The notes beneath the pieces are model-generated. The model searched no databases and was not told the DNA's origin. It saw only the letters and a program-made list of their open reading frames with translations. 64,000 nucleotides of DNA, taken from NCBI RefSeq assembly GCF_000237925.1, contig NW_017386035.1, positions 744,001 to 808,000 of the forward strand, in the 5' to 3' direction. The position numbers were made by a program, and so were the translations under genes. Positions 20,630 through 33,444 of the stretch are shown here, piece by piece (position 1 is the first letter of the stretch; the number at the start of each line of letters is the position of its first letter). Source of the stretch: Schistosoma mansoni (lineage: Eukaryota; Platyhelminthes; Trematoda; Strigeidida; Schistosomatidae).

Positions 20630-21480
20630 ATACCTTAACTGTTCCTCCATGAACACTGTCTGCTCTGCTTATCGCCCTTTCTTTTTCTCACACCCTATTT
20701 CAACCCCCTTGAGTTACGCCATCGAAAACAGATATGGTACGGGTGACTTCATCCTGCACCATTATTCAAGCTTCAGATATTCCGGGGGGATTATTATTAT
20801 TATTATTAGCTTTATTCAATATTATATTATTTGGTACAAAATCGAATTCTCAGCATAAAGTATTTCAACATGCTTACGTTTCTTATTTCTTCGTTGCTCC
20901 TGATGATAAACATTCAGTGATCGCCAGTTGGATGTCAGCAGTTCAGTCAATCGACATATGAATAATGTATATTCTTTTTGCTGCATGTTCCCAGCAAACA
21001 CGACATCTCTGATTAGGCATTTTGTAACTTTTACAGCGAAAGGTTGTACAGTTTTCAGAAACGCACCGGAATAGGTTGTGTACTTAATAGCCATAATTAT
21101 GTATTAAAACAAACAATATTAGATAACTTGTTGAAATATATAGATGACGGGAAACAGGTAGCCCAGATGTTTATACAGGCCGCCCAAGATATGAGGTTGA
21201 AGCTTCAAAAAGCCCCCAATTTCGCATGGATCTATTCTCGACCATCAGTTGTATGTCGCAACGCCACTTTCATAAAGCGCGCAAACTGTGATTTTGACAA
21301 CACCTTTCTTACTAAAACCATCTACATTTGTATCTTATCAAATATCAACCCAGCTGAGTAATTTACTACAGTGAAAATTGTAACTTCTGCAACAATTTTA
21401 TCTTGCCTGTAAACTGGCATGCCTCATGTAACAAACTGTCATTTGAAAATAAATTGTTGTTATTACTATTCAACTAGTTA
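20630..21480 (+). repeat. Short dispersed repeat X, interrupted
   Basis: The 5' part (20640-20790, TCCTCCATGAACACTGTCTG...GACTTCATCC) and the 3' part (21190-21480, AAGCCCCCAATTTCGCATGG...AATAAATTGTTGTTATT) match 24080-23655 in reverse, where they are contiguous. Here they are separated by 20795-21190. That insert starts with GATTATTATTATTATTATTA and GCTTTATTC, which is the 3' end of a minus-strand non-LTR element. The repeat has an AATAAA near its 3' end followed by a simple repeat. No protein is recognised. Confidence 0.6.
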
Positions 21481-22900
21481 TTGTGTTGATTAAGGATTAG
21501 CCGGTGGAAAATAATTGTTGTTTTAGGTGCTTCTGAAAAAGCTGGCGTTTGTAATCGTGGTTCAAAAATATTCTCCTACGTAATGTTAATTTTAATAGTA
21601 GGATCCGTAGTTTTAATTTTCAATGTCCGTTTGACCAACAACTACCTGATAGTTTAGTTATTACGCTAGTACAGTGTGATAGCACCTAAATTTGGTGACT
21701 CCATTATGTAAACTATGTTCGTCTTTTTAGACAACTAATATGATGGACCAATTCATAAACCCAAATACGTATAGCAGTGATGACTATGATGGGTTTAGTG
21801 GAAAATGTTAAAGGCGGTTCAAATAATTAATGGAATCAAATGATATGGACAAGATATTATGCAAGGCATGTATAGGCCAGGTTACATGCTGATTGATGAA
21901 GAATATAACAATTTAAAAACAATAAAATTGACCAGAAAGATGATTTTAAAGTTATGGCTACTTACGGAACTTCAGTAAGGACTATGACGAGTCATAAACT
22001 TTCCATAAAAAGTTACTGTGGGTAGCTTAGTGACACTTACAAATATGTGGCAAAGGCGATTGTAACTAAGAAATGTCAAATGATTTTTTGAATCTAATAT
22101 GATTCGTCTGTAAACAAAACACCTTTTCATAGTATCATATTGCGGCATGAGGCTATTAAATATATCTTATGCCGAAAACGTTTTGGGGGTAATGTGTATA
22201 AAATATGTACGGCTAGTCTGAGTGAAAATATATACACGTTCAGTGCAAGTACAGCAAATCATCCAGCAAAATAGTTAACTCGCCTGGATTATTTTCAGGA
22301 ATTTAGATTGTTTCATAGATTTGACTTGTATAAGACCGGCTGCGACAAGTAGTAATGATCAAAAAGCAACCAGACTAAACACGCCGTATTTCAAATAGTT
22401 CCTGGGTGTGCGTGATGGTATTGACTTTTTCATTTGACTGATTTGTTAAAAACTCAAGATTCTGGATAAATACTTAGCCTTCAAAGTATAAACAACCTGA
22501 AATGAGAATAAGATTGCAGAAATATTATAGCTTGAAATCACAGTAAGTTTCTGGAGTATTGTCTTCGTTGTTTGGTTGTTGTTGGGGATGTTGAACCCCC
22601 AGAACTCACTTGGAAAAGATCCTAATTTAGTAATTTGATTCTGAAAATCTGAATTTTATGTTTTCGCCCCAAGAAATGCCTAGTTGACCTATAGCTTACA
22701 CTTCCCACTCGGAAATCCTTGACTGTCACTGGTTGACGGATTTTTGATTCGTGTAATTAGTGACCTCGTATTTTCTGGTGCTTGTAGAATACATTCTCTA
22801 CGCCTCATCAACACTTCTAGATCTAGTTAGCGGGACCGGGGTCAACGGATTAGAATAGCCTATCGTGTTACTGTGTCATTGACCTTCGTTCCGTTTACCG
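21481..22900. other. Intergenic, no feature recognised
   Basis: The stretch is AT-rich with no conserved exon in any frame. The last 300 bp (about 22560-22900), in front of the Gypsy C gag start, could be LTR or leader sequence, but I find no second copy in the window to prove it. Confidence 0.35.
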
Positions 22901-22959
22901 AGTAAGGTGAACTGGTAACAGCATCAAGTATATCACTTGGTGATCGTGGTTTAGGAAAC

Positions 22960-25900
22960 ATGGATCCTCCAAAACTTGAATTATCACTTGAACAGCAGCT
23001 GAAACTAATGCAGATGCTGACAGATATCAAGATTCCGCCTTCCACCCAGCTTAGCACATCTAATGCAACCACAGAACTATCAGTAGATGGCATCGCAAAT
23101 AGCATTGCTGAGTTTCATTATGATCCTTATGCCAACGTTACTTTTGAGATGTGGTACCGGCGTTATGAAGTCTTATTTAAATTTTATTTTGCTAATCAAT
23201 ATGATGCTTGGAAGGTTCGGCTACTACTTAGAAAGTTGGATGCAAGTGAGCTGGACAGATATTTAATTTGACCCTGCTTTTGAACACACGTGATCGCTCA
23301 TTCTCAGACACAGTTCAGACATTAAAAAAATATTTCGGTGACTACTCATCATTGTTTAATACTTGTTACCGATGTTTGAAGCTAGTCATGAACGAAGTCG
23401 ATGATTTTCTTACGCATGTGGGCATCGTTAACCGTAAATGCGAACGCTTCCGGTTGAAGTGTTTGTCTGAAGACCAGTTGAAAGCCCTCATCCTAATCTT
23501 CAGCTTCCAGTCCCAAAAGTTCAGCGACATAAGAATACAGCTACTGTGTCGATTGGATCATGACCCTAAACTCATCCTTAGTGACATGACTAATGAATAC
23601 CAACGCCTCAATAATCTGCAACGAGACATGAATATGATTCAGAGTGGTGAGTTTAATAATAATAATAATTTATTCTCAAATAACAGTTTGTTACATGAGG
23701 CATGCCGGTTTACAGGCAAGATCAAATTGTTAAAGAAGTTACAATTTTCACTGTTGAAAATTACTCAGCTGGGTTGATATTTCATAAGATATGAATGTAA
23801 ATGGATTTCGTAAGGAACATGTCAATATCACACTTGGCGCACTTTATGGAGGTAGCGTTGCAACATACAACTGATGGTCGAGAATAGATACATGCGAAGT
23901 TGGGGGCTTTTAGAAGTTTCGAACTTATATCCCTCCAGAATATTGGAAGCTTCAATAACGGTGTAGGACGAAGTCACCCGTGCCATTTCTGTTTTCGGTG
24001 GAGTATCTGCAGGAGGCTGAAAAAGGTGTAAGAAAAAGGAAGGACGAAAAGCAGAGCACACAATATTCATGGAGGAATAGTTTAGTCATCTGAAGTACGA
24101 GTAGCGCAACAAACACCTAACCAGAATAAATGTGCCCCTGCTACACCCAGTCCATCCCACTCCAGTTCAGTCCGACAGACTAAAACGAATCCCCCTTCTC
24201 CTTGCAGGCACTGTGGTGCATGGCACTATGTACGAAACCGCCCATTTGGGTAATATAAAAGCAGGAAGTCAGTCACAAAGATGGGTTTGGTCTTTAGAGG
24301 GAGCCAAGACGATCCAGAAGTACCAAAAACACTGTTCCTAAATCCTGTACCATTTCGTTGAGACTAGTATCTCCTTGTCAAAGCTCATCCACAGGTGAGA
24401 GGAAATTCATTACCCTTAATATTAATGGACATTCGTTTAGATTGCAGATAGATACGGTGTCAGATGTCACCATCTCTCACTTGGTTTAGATTGGTTCGAC
24501 CAACTGAATTTAGTTGACTTTCCGTTAAGCACCGTATACCATCTAGTGAAACAACCCCATGAACCTGAAGCATATTCAAAGAAGCTAATGACCCTGTTTT
24601 CATCTAGTTTCCAACATAGATTGGGTCAGTGTTCTGCCATGAAAGCAGCGCCTCAGTTGAAACCTGGGGCTAAGCATGTTTTCCGTCCAAAAAGACCCGT
24701 GCCTTATGCAACATTACCAACAGTAGATGAGGAATTGAATCGCCTTTAACAACGAGGATTTATTACGCCCGTTTCTTGCTCTAATTGGGCAGCACCGATA
24801 GTTGTTATCAAGAAGGCCAACAGCACGATACGTATATGTTCTGGGTTTTCTACAGGTCTCAATACAGCCCTGGAACAGCATCATTATCCTCTGCCAGTTC
24901 CCTCAGATTTGTTTACTATGCTGAATGTAGGAACGTTTTTCGCAAAACTGGATCTATCTGATGCTTACTTGCAAGTGGATATAGAGAGTTGCTCAGTATC
25001 AATACTCATCGTGGGTTGTTTCAGTATAACCGTCTGCCTTTTGGAGTCAAGACTGCCCCACCTTTCTTCCAGCAACTAATGGAGACCATCCTATCAGGTA
25101 TCTCGAGGGTCGTGGCTTATCTCGATGACATTTTAATTGTAGCGTCGACATTGGAACAGCTACAGGAACGCACGACATTGGTACTGCGACGCATCAGTCA
25201 CAACGGGTTCCGGTTACGCCCAGAGAAATGTCAGTTTTATTGCATTCAGTAAGCTAATTGAGGTTCATTTTTGACGCCGACGAGCGCAGACCGGATCCTG
25301 AGAACACTTGAGCTATGAAACTGATGCTCATCCCCACAAATACCTCGGCACTACGTTCCTTCATGGGATTTCTTACCCACTGTGCAACGTCCGTTCCTTC
25401 GATGCATGATAATTGCGCTCGATTGAATCGTCTACTGAAAAAGAACAGAACTTAGAACTGAACTAAAGCGTGTGAACTAAAGTTCATAATTAGCTCGGAA
25501 TTGTTGTCAACGCACTACAGTCCATCCATGCCGATCGTCGTAGCTGCAGATGCTTCAGCGTATGGCCTAAGTACTGTTATTTCACATCAGTTCCCAGACG
25601 CGTCAGAAAAAGCTGTGATGTATGCATCCCGCACTCTGATCCATGCAGAAAAGAAATACAGCCAGATACAGAAAGAAGCTCTTGCACTTGTGTTCGCTGT
25701 TCGACGTTTCCACAAGTTTCTGTACGATTGGAGATTTACAATTCTCACAGATCACAAGCCTCTGCTCGCAATGTTCGGGTCAAAATCTGGCATTCCAGCC
25801 CATTCTGCAAGTCGTCTTCAGGAATGGGCTTTGGTACTCTTGGGGTATGATTTCGAGATCCAATACCGATGCATTTAACAATTCGGTCAGGCAGATGCTT

Positions 25901-27215
25901 TACCACGACTCGTTGATGATCATTTGGCGGCTGAGAAAAACGTGGTAATCGCATCTCTGTAAGCGGAAGATCACGCAGAATGTTATGTGACAACCGCAAT
26001 ACATGGATTGCCGGTGTCTGCAACAGATATACAAAACGCTTCCAGGGATGACCCCATCATGAAGACGGTGATGGGCTATGTCACCAACGGTTGGCCGTCC
26101 ACGTTTGTTTGGTGAAAGAGTGGTCGTGCCAGGATCCCTTCGCGCAAAAGTGTTGAAACAGTTCCACTTCGGTCATCCGGGGATTAGACGAATGAAATCC
26201 ATGGCCAGGAGTTATGCATACTGACCCCTTATGGATCAACATATCGCTAAGTTGTTTGGAAAATGCATGCGTTGTCGTCAAGCTGCAAAGGTGAATGGCC
26301 ACAACCTGATCATCCTTGGTCCAGGATATACGTCTACTTCGCGGGCCCAGTCAATGGAACTATGTATTTAGTTATGGTCGATGCCCTTTCAAAATGGTCA
26401 GAAACCAGCCTTGTAATGCCGCCCACGAAAACTAAAACAATACAGCTCCTCACTGAAATTTTTTCCTGAAGTGGCATACCAGATGTGATTGTATCTGACA
26501 ATGGGTCGCAATTCACCTCTAGCCAATTCTAAGCTTTCTGTCAATGGCTAGTCATCAAGCACTTATTCTCGCCACCATACCACCCGCAGTCAAGTGGGCA
26601 AGCGTCAAGGTTTGAGGATACGTTTAAAAGAGTATTGGTTAAGTCAAAAGAGGAGGGGGCACCAGCTGACGCCTTACAAAATTTCTTTTCCGCTTTAGGA
26701 ACGACATCAAATGAAACGGTATCGGATCAAAAGTCCCCGACAAAAATCCTGATGAGGAGAGAACTGAAAACGATCAACAGCCCGATGCATCCATGTAATG
26801 CTTAAACACCAGTATAGACAAAGCCTGGAAAGCAATTTGCGTACGAAGTGGGATGTCCTGTGAATTCCCGTGACTACAGAGCAACCCATGGTCCATGGAC
26901 AGAAGCGCGAGTGGTCAGAAGAGTCGGCCGTGTCGTGTACGAAGTAGAGGTAGGAGGCGGTAGATGATCACGCCATCGGAATCAGATACGAAAACGGCTA
27001 GCCTCAGATCGTGCATCAACAAGAGTAGATCTTCACCTTGACATCCTGCTTGATAACTCCAACTTACCAGCTGCTCCACCACGAGAAAAAGCTCAACAAC
27101 AATCTGATCTCCGTTCCAGAAGATGGCCTCTCCGACAGCGGCGAACAAAAGTCAAGATGCAAGCCGACTCGAAAGTGGAAAGGACAGAGGTCATCAATCC
27201 GGAAAATCTTGTATA
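22960..27215 (+). pseudogene. Gypsy retrotransposon C, internal region, decayed
   Basis: Gag starts at 22960 (MDPPKLELSLEQQLKLMQML, FEMWYRRYEVLFKFYFANQY, VRLLLRKLDASELDRY) and continues shifted at 23268-23645. Repeat X interrupts it at 23653-24080. A degenerate zinc-knuckle region follows at about 24165-24330, then a protease with DTVSD instead of DTGSD (near 24450). RT pieces include [45 protein letters not shown] and the catalytic VAYLDDILIV (near 25120). RNase H lies at 25501-25890 (VVAADASAYGLSTVIS, ILTDHKPLLAMF). Integrase lies at about 26100-26720, with Tyr replacing the first catalytic Asp in IYVYFAGPVNG, then VSDNGSQFTS and PYHPQSSGQ. Many stops occur throughout. Confidence 0.88.
23653..24080 (-). 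repeat. Repeat X copy nested in Gypsy C gag
   Basis: On the minus strand it runs from TTCCTCCATGAATATTGTGT to the AATAAATTATTATTATTATT end. It splits the Gypsy C gag after MIQSGE. Its poly(TAA/TTA) end against the gag sequence at 23655 marks the 3' side of the insertion. Confidence 0.65.
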
Positions 27216-27239
27216 GGTAGGCTACCTATCCATTCACAT

Positions 27240-29900
27240 AAGCCTCGTACAGATAGACAGGATGGGGAAGTTCAAGGGTTTCAAATTGAAGGCATAAACT
27301 GTTTATACATGAACGCCGCAAGTCTACCAAATAAGATGGATGAGCTGTGTGAACTCAGAAATGCTAATAATGCTCACCTGATAGGAATATCTGAAACTTG
27401 GATATCTTCTCAGTTTACGGACTAGGAGCTAGCGATACCCGGGATGTCTTTGTTTCTCAATGAGGGAAAAACTGGAATTAGGGGTGGAGTATCCTTATAC
27501 TTGCTATCTCGCCTAGAGGAATACCAAGTGCGCAACCAAGAGTTTCTCGATCTTGATGAATCCATATGGTGCTCAGTGAGACTGTCTACCACCTCGAGGT
27601 GTCTAGTTGGAGTCATCTACAGGAAGCTCATTGCTGACATCGAGTACGACAATTTTTTGCTGGAAGGATCACTCCGCTCTACTCGTTTCGGATCCATTCA
27701 TATCCTGATTCAAGAGGACTTCAATCCTCCTGAAGTCGATTTCGCGGAACACACGTATATTGGAGGTGAAAACCCAATCGAAGCTCGGTTCTTCAACCTC
27801 ATTTAGGATCTGGGATAATTCGAAAATGCAAGGTCGGCAACTTGTTGGAGAAACAGTCAGACGCCGTCACGCTTAGGCTGGGTATTTACAAACAGAGAAT
27901 CCCTAATTGATAACCTCTCACTTCTGGCTCTCTTGAGGAGAAGTGATGATGCCATCATAGCCTTTAGTTTTATCAGTAAAACTGAGCTAAGTCGTCACAC
28001 TAACATCAGGCTTTGGAACTTCAAACGGTTGAATGTGTCAGCTTTACTAGACTATCTTTAACAGGTGGATTAGGATGTTCACCCTCAACTTGAAGTGGAT
28101 ACTCATTGGGATTTCTTACTGCACACGCTCTTATGTGCCTTAAGTCAGTCTGTTCCTCAAATGGTCCCCAAAGTCTACAAGCAACCTACAATCATCAAGA
28201 ACTGCACTCTTCGTTTGCTAAGCTGCAAAAGGCACTGCTGGGCGGAATACAAATGAACCAGTAACTATGGCTTGTACAGGCAACACAAACATATAAGGAA
28301 CATATGCACAAAAGCAATAAGAGAAGATAAGCTTGAGTACCAGACAAAGCTTACTGATAAATTTTTTATCCAATCCGACATGCTTATTCCGTTATGCAGT
28401 GTCTCTTCGACAAGCCAAAACTGAAGTTTCCCAACTGCTAGGTCGTAATGGTCCAACCAATAACGACGGTGATTCCGCTAACCTTTTGGCTGAACAATAC
28501 TCTCAGACATTCCAGCTGACCCACACCAACTACACTGATGAAAGCTTCACCTGCACCTGCACAGGACTTTCCAAAGTAGACTTGAGTGCTGACCTGGTGC
28601 TCCGCAACCTGCAGCACATAAGAAAAGACACGTCTCCCGACCTGGATATGGTTCATTCTGCTATACTGAGGGAATCAGCTTCAATCCTGGGAACACCACT
28701 TAGCGTGATGTTTCCACACTCACTAAGCCGAGGCAAACTGCTGGAAATTTGGAAGCTGGCTCACATCACACCAAGTTTCAAAGGAGGTCGACGCAGTGAA
28801 CCCAGTTGCCCTTCTCTCCATACTTTCTAAAATTATGGAGTCCCTAATATACGATGGTACACATGAATAATTATTATCCCTAAAGTTCTTCTCACCCCAA
28901 CAGCATGACTTCAGAAAGGGTCATTCTTGTATGACCAACCTGCTGACTGCGGTGGATAGATGGACAACCATCCTTGATCGCAAGGGGAAGGTTTATGTCA
29001 TTTACCTTGATTTCTCAAAAGCTTTTGATAGGGACAACCATATATGTCTTATCAATAAGCTTGGACGATTGGGTATCAAACTTCCTCTGATTGACTGGCT
29101 CGATTCATATCTAGAAAACCGACATTTTAAGGTCAGGGTTAACTTCACTTTCTCTCAGGCTAAGGAATGTCCAAGTGGGGACCCCCATGGTTCAGTACTA
29201 GGACCTCTTCTCTTCTTGATTTATATAAACGATCTTCCACAACAAGTTTCCACTCTACTGGTACCCCAAGTTGAAAAGATCTAGGAGTGCTGGTACCTGG
29301 TGTTTCAAGTATCAAGCTAACTTTGATAAAAATGCCTTCCGAACAAATCTTGCACTGGTAACATTGAAGCTCATTTTTGGTCAGCTTGACGGAGGGACTT
29401 TCCACATAATCTTCAACAGTTTTATTCGTCCCCATTTAGAGCATGGAATATAATATTTCCTCCATCACCCAAAAGGATAAGGATACTCTGGAACGTATCC
29501 AACGTCGAGCTACGAAATCAGTTTAGGGACTCAAATTCAAGCCTTATGAAGAGCACCTCCAGTCACTTAACCTTTACCCGTTACAGTGCAGGCTTCTTAG
29601 AGGTGATCTTCTTATGGCTTACAGTATCCTTAACACTTCTGGTTAACCCCTTAAACATTTACTTAAGCTTAGTCACAATACTAACTTAAGGTATAACACC
29701 CAGAAACTGGAGACCAAACATAGGAGAACGGACTGTAGACACAACTTCTACTTCTTCAGAGTTTTAAAATGCTGGAATTCGCTGCCGACCGAGCTAGTCC
29801 AAGAGACTTCCCAGGAGTCCTTTAAGATAAAACTTGGCATATTCTTAAGAACTGCGGATAATATCTTAGAATGATTTACCAATTTCTTTTTCCCCTTCTA
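27240..29900 (+). pseudogene. Non-LTR (CR1/Jockey-like) element, decayed
   Basis: The endonuclease spans 27280-27810: INCLYMNAASLPNKMDEL, LIGISETWISS, GIRGGVSLYL, LVGVIYRKL. A broken stretch follows. The RT spans about 28330-29280: KDTSPDLDMVHSAIL, VYVIYLDFSKAFDRDNH, then GDPHGSVLGPLLFLIYINDL, where GVPQG has changed. The segment that should hold the catalytic FADD is deleted: STLLV at 29262 is followed within about 30 bp by sequence corresponding to the downstream domain. The C-terminal region is readable to 29870 (FIRPHLEHGI, then WNSLPTEL). It is inactive. The nearest relatives are CR1-like elements, but the family is distinct from the one at 4709-8695. Confidence 0.8.
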
Positions 29901-30329
29901 TCGTTACTATACCTAGGTTTCTGTCTGGAGGTATTGGTGATCCACTGCTAATAGACACAGAAGCCCGTTAAGCTATTCCATCCACAACCATTTGAACCAT
30001 TTAATGTAGCGACTAGATTTTCGCGCAAAAATCATATACACAGGTACATTATGTGGCTTCATAGCATTTTGACATTATAACTGATGGCAGCTTGTGATGA
30101 AAGCTCTTACTGTAATCTCAGAACACTTACTCTTCACTCTTTCTTCTCATCTTATTCCCTCAAACTACTGCATAACCTCACTATTACTTAGTAAATTGTC
30201 AAGGTTTTCAAGGCCACTTTAGTGTCGTTTAACGGTCATCCGTTAGTCTGGCCCAATGAATTCATGTTCTTTTGTCAGTGTTCGATTATTTTGGAGTCCG
30301 GGGTGTAAACATCAAAACGTTAGGTTCAG

Positions 30330-30543
30330 GGTTTAAGAGTAAGAAAACCCACAGCTCACGTTAAGTGCCTTACTCATACCCAAACAACCAATAAAGAGAA
30401 AATAAAGACGAACAAAGGGGAAATAAAGGGGAAAATGTATTAGAAAATAATGGGGAAATAATGTGGAAATGCGCCAAAATGTCTGCTTTTTCGCCTGTCC
30501 GGGGGAAAGAAAGCGGAATTTCCCCTTTATGTCGCTCTGTTTC
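30330..30543 (-). repeat. Outer end of the second DUF4806 module
   Basis: This is the reverse complement of the CTTTATTTCCCC-rich end at 20155-20335 (shared GCCTGTCCGGGGGAAA, CAACCAATAAAG, TGTCGCTCTGTTT). It is separated from the rest of the module (33445 onward) by the CR1 insertion. Confidence 0.65.
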
Positions 30544-30544
30544 A

Positions 30545-33165
30545 GTTTCAGTTTGGAAAGGACAGGAGGCTTGATGGCCTGTGTTAGTCCTGGCAATGAT
30601 GGTCTCTCAGCTGATCCAACTTTCTTTTGAAGGAGTCGACGGATGGAGCCTCAACCACGTGCTGAGGTAATGAATTCCACTCGTTGATTATTCGATGGGA
30701 AAGTCGGTAGTCAGCTGACAAGTAGTTCGTTCTGGGCTTGTGGACTTTTTTGGAGTGTCCTCGTAGATTTTTTGTCTTGGAAGACAAGAAAAATGAGGTC
30801 ATATCAGGTGCAAATTTGTCATTAAGCAATTTGAAAACTGTAATCAAGTCGCCTCTGATTCTTCTATATGACAGTGGGAATAGGTTTAGCTTGGTCAGTC
30901 TAGTACCATACGGGAGCTTCGCTATTCTGGGAATCAGGTTAGTTGCTGTTCTCTGAACCCTTTCCAAGAGTTCACTGTCTTTATTTAGGCAGGGGCTAGC
31001 TGCTTGTATGCAGTACTCAAGTTTAGGGCGTACGAACACTGTATACAAAGTCAGAAACGTTTTAGCGTCGAGATGCCTAAAAGCCCTGCGTATGGACCAT
31101 AAAGTCCTAAAACCTTTGGCGGCTATTGCACGGCAGTGTGCAGTAGTCTTTAAGTCTTGACTAACGATGACGCCTAAGTCATTGTGTGCCTGGACAATAG
31201 GTAACTCAGTGTTATTCATCGTGTATGTATCTGTACCCTGGTGGCCGATATGCATCACAATACACTTGGAAGTGTTTATCGGCAATTACCAGGTTTGGGA
31301 TCATTCAGATAATCTCTACAGGTCATTTTGGAGTTCTAAGCTATCGCCCTTGCTTTGCATCGCTCCCCATATCTTGACATCGTCAGAATAGAGTAAGACC
31401 GATGACGATAGTAGACGAGGGAGGTCATTTACGTACAGGAGGAATAACACTGGCCCCAAAACTGTACTCTGGGAGACTCCACTAAGCACAGTTTCCCAGC
31501 TAGACAACTTGGAGTTCACCCTTACTCTTTGTTGACGCCCAACTAGGAAGTCTTTTATCCACATCAATAGATTGCCTCCAATCCCGACATTCCTTAGCTT
31601 ATATAACAGCCGGTTATGCGGAACTTTGTCGAAAGCTTTGCTGAAATCGATGTAAGCTACGTCTACAGGTAACTTTTGGTCCTTAAGAGCGCACCAGCTT
31701 TCACGAGCGACTAATAAGTTTGTGAGACAAGAGTAACCTGTTCTAAAACCATGCTGCTTTTCGGAGAGGATCCGGTTTTCATCGAGATACTTTAACAGCT
31801 CCTTCCGAATAATCTTTTCTAAGATTTTAACAACCACACTAGTTAGGCTAATGGGTCGGTAATTCTCAGGCTTATGTTTTGTACCTGTTTTGAAGACTGG
31901 ACTTACTATGGCGTTCTTCCATTCTTTTGGTAGACGACCCTGGGTTACGGATAGATTAAAACATACACTTAAAGGGTTCGCAACAAAGTTAGCTAATTCC
32001 TTTAGTAACCTAGGATGCAGTTCATCGGGTCCAGTGGATTTACCTATGTCAAGCTTAACTAGCAGACCAAAGACATCGAGTTCTTTAATGGTTACGCTGT
32101 CCAGTGCTTGTGTGGGGGGATTTTCATGGACTGGTGAGAAGGGTGTTTCTATGGTGTATACATCGCTAAAGTATTTAGGGAACACTTGAGCTTTGCCAAA
32201 GTCGTCCTCCACTAGTGATGAGGCAGTACTGTCTCCCCATAGTGAAGGAACATTTCTTCTTCTTTTTGCCCTTTGGTTTATATACAAATACAAGCGTTTA
32301 GGGCATTCTATGGATTCCCTAACGATTTTCTCTTCGTACAGCTTTCTGGCCTTACGGAGGGTCGAGGCACAGGTATTTCGAGCCTCGTCAGTCCCCAGTA
32401 ACCTAAATCTATCCCACATTTTCCTTCTTTTACGGAGAAGGATGCGAACCTCCCTACTGAACCACGGTGGGGAGTTTCTCGGCCCCTTAGGTGTAGTCCA
32501 AGGGATGTGGGGGGCGGTAACTTTTAAGTATAAATTCCGGAATACGTCCCAAGCCGTTTCGATTGATGACTCTGGGTCTATTTTCCAATCTACTGATGAT
32601 GCTGATTTCATGATGTCTGGTATGTTTGCTTTCCAGACGTTAGGTCTGGATTGAGCTGAGGCGTGCTCGTGATCGACAGTTATATGGAAGTCAAAGGTTA
32701 AAACTGTATGATCACTTTTGCCTAGGGGTGGCATGTAATCCAGGTTTGCAACGTCATCCTCATAATGAGTCAATATAAGATCTAGTAGGGATGATGCAGA
32801 ACCCGGATCGTACCTAGTTGCTTCCTTCACTTGTTGCACTAGGGCACATGTGATTACCGCATCAACTAGTTCCTGTTCGAAGGAATTTGCTGACGATTCA
32901 GTCCGCAGATTTCCCCAGTCCACCATGGGTGCATTAAAGTCCCCTAGGATTAGACATCGATCACTTCGTGATAAAGTGTTGAGACTGCTTAGCAGGACCT
33001 CGTTTACCTCACAGCTTGGACTGCGATAGATCAAACTAAGCAGCAACTCTTGTCCCTTGCATTTCAGGCGGCAGCTAACTAATTCATACGTCCCACTCTC
33101 ATGGGATACACTGTCGATAATGGTGAATGGAATAGCATTCCTAATGAATAGAGCTACTCCCCCTG
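30545..33165 (-). pseudogene. CR1-like LINE, 5'-truncated, one frameshift
   Basis: The minus frame from about 33160 to 31316 starts inside the endonuclease (VALFIRNAIPFTII, LIYRSPSCEVNE, LILGDFNAPMVDW, SDHTVLTFDF). It then contains the RT (KSTGPDELHPRLL, DVAYIDFSKAFDKVPHNRLL). The SGVPQGxxLGP motif reads SGVSQSTVLGP, and the catalytic box reads YSDD instead of FADD. A break between 31316 and 31285 shifts the frame. The last 233 codons (31285-30584) are open to LRDHHCQD. The 3' end has short TTTCAG-type repeats. It is inserted in the DUF4806 module. Confidence 0.88.
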
Positions 33166-33179
33166 TTCACAGTTATATA

Positions 33180-33440
33180 ATATACCCTTATAGGCCAGAG
33201 TAATCTTGCACTGGTTTTCAGGTGAACCAGACACCGTCCAGACTTTCACGCGGCAACCCAAACAGTACAGCTCAATCCCGTTTAACAGGAGAGCCAGACA
33301 CTGCTCAGGCTTAGCCCAAGCAGTACAGCTCAATCCCGCCCTATAGGAGAACCAGACACTATAAAGGCTTCAACGTTACAATCCGAACAGCTCAGCCCAA
33401 TCCTGTGGCGCAACCACTCAGGTACCAAGCACCCTGGTGG
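33180..33440. repeat. Three diverged tandem units of about 60 bp
   Basis: The words GAACCAGACAC or GAGCCAGACAC, followed about 45 bp later by ACAGCTCAATCCCG (third unit CAGCTCAGCCCAATCCTG), recur three times. The segment lies between the truncated 5' end of the CR1 copy and the resumption of the DUF4806 module at 33445. It may have been inserted with the CR1 or been captured at its 5' junction. No coding potential is seen. Confidence 0.6.
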
Positions 33441-33444
33441 ACCA

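Noticed and set aside
20793-21094. Minus-strand 90-codon frame as a host gene
   Set aside because: It begins beside a TAA/TTA simple repeat and AATAAA-type end and interrupts repeat X, so it is more likely the 3' part of an inserted element; no domain recognised.
22960-27215. Endogenous retrovirus with envelope
   Set aside because: The element has gag, protease, RT, RNase H and integrase in Gypsy order, and no envelope-like frame follows integrase before the next LINE begins.
31890-32654. Plus-strand ORFs of 99 and 153 codons
   Set aside because: They are antisense to the CR1 RT frame on the minus strand.
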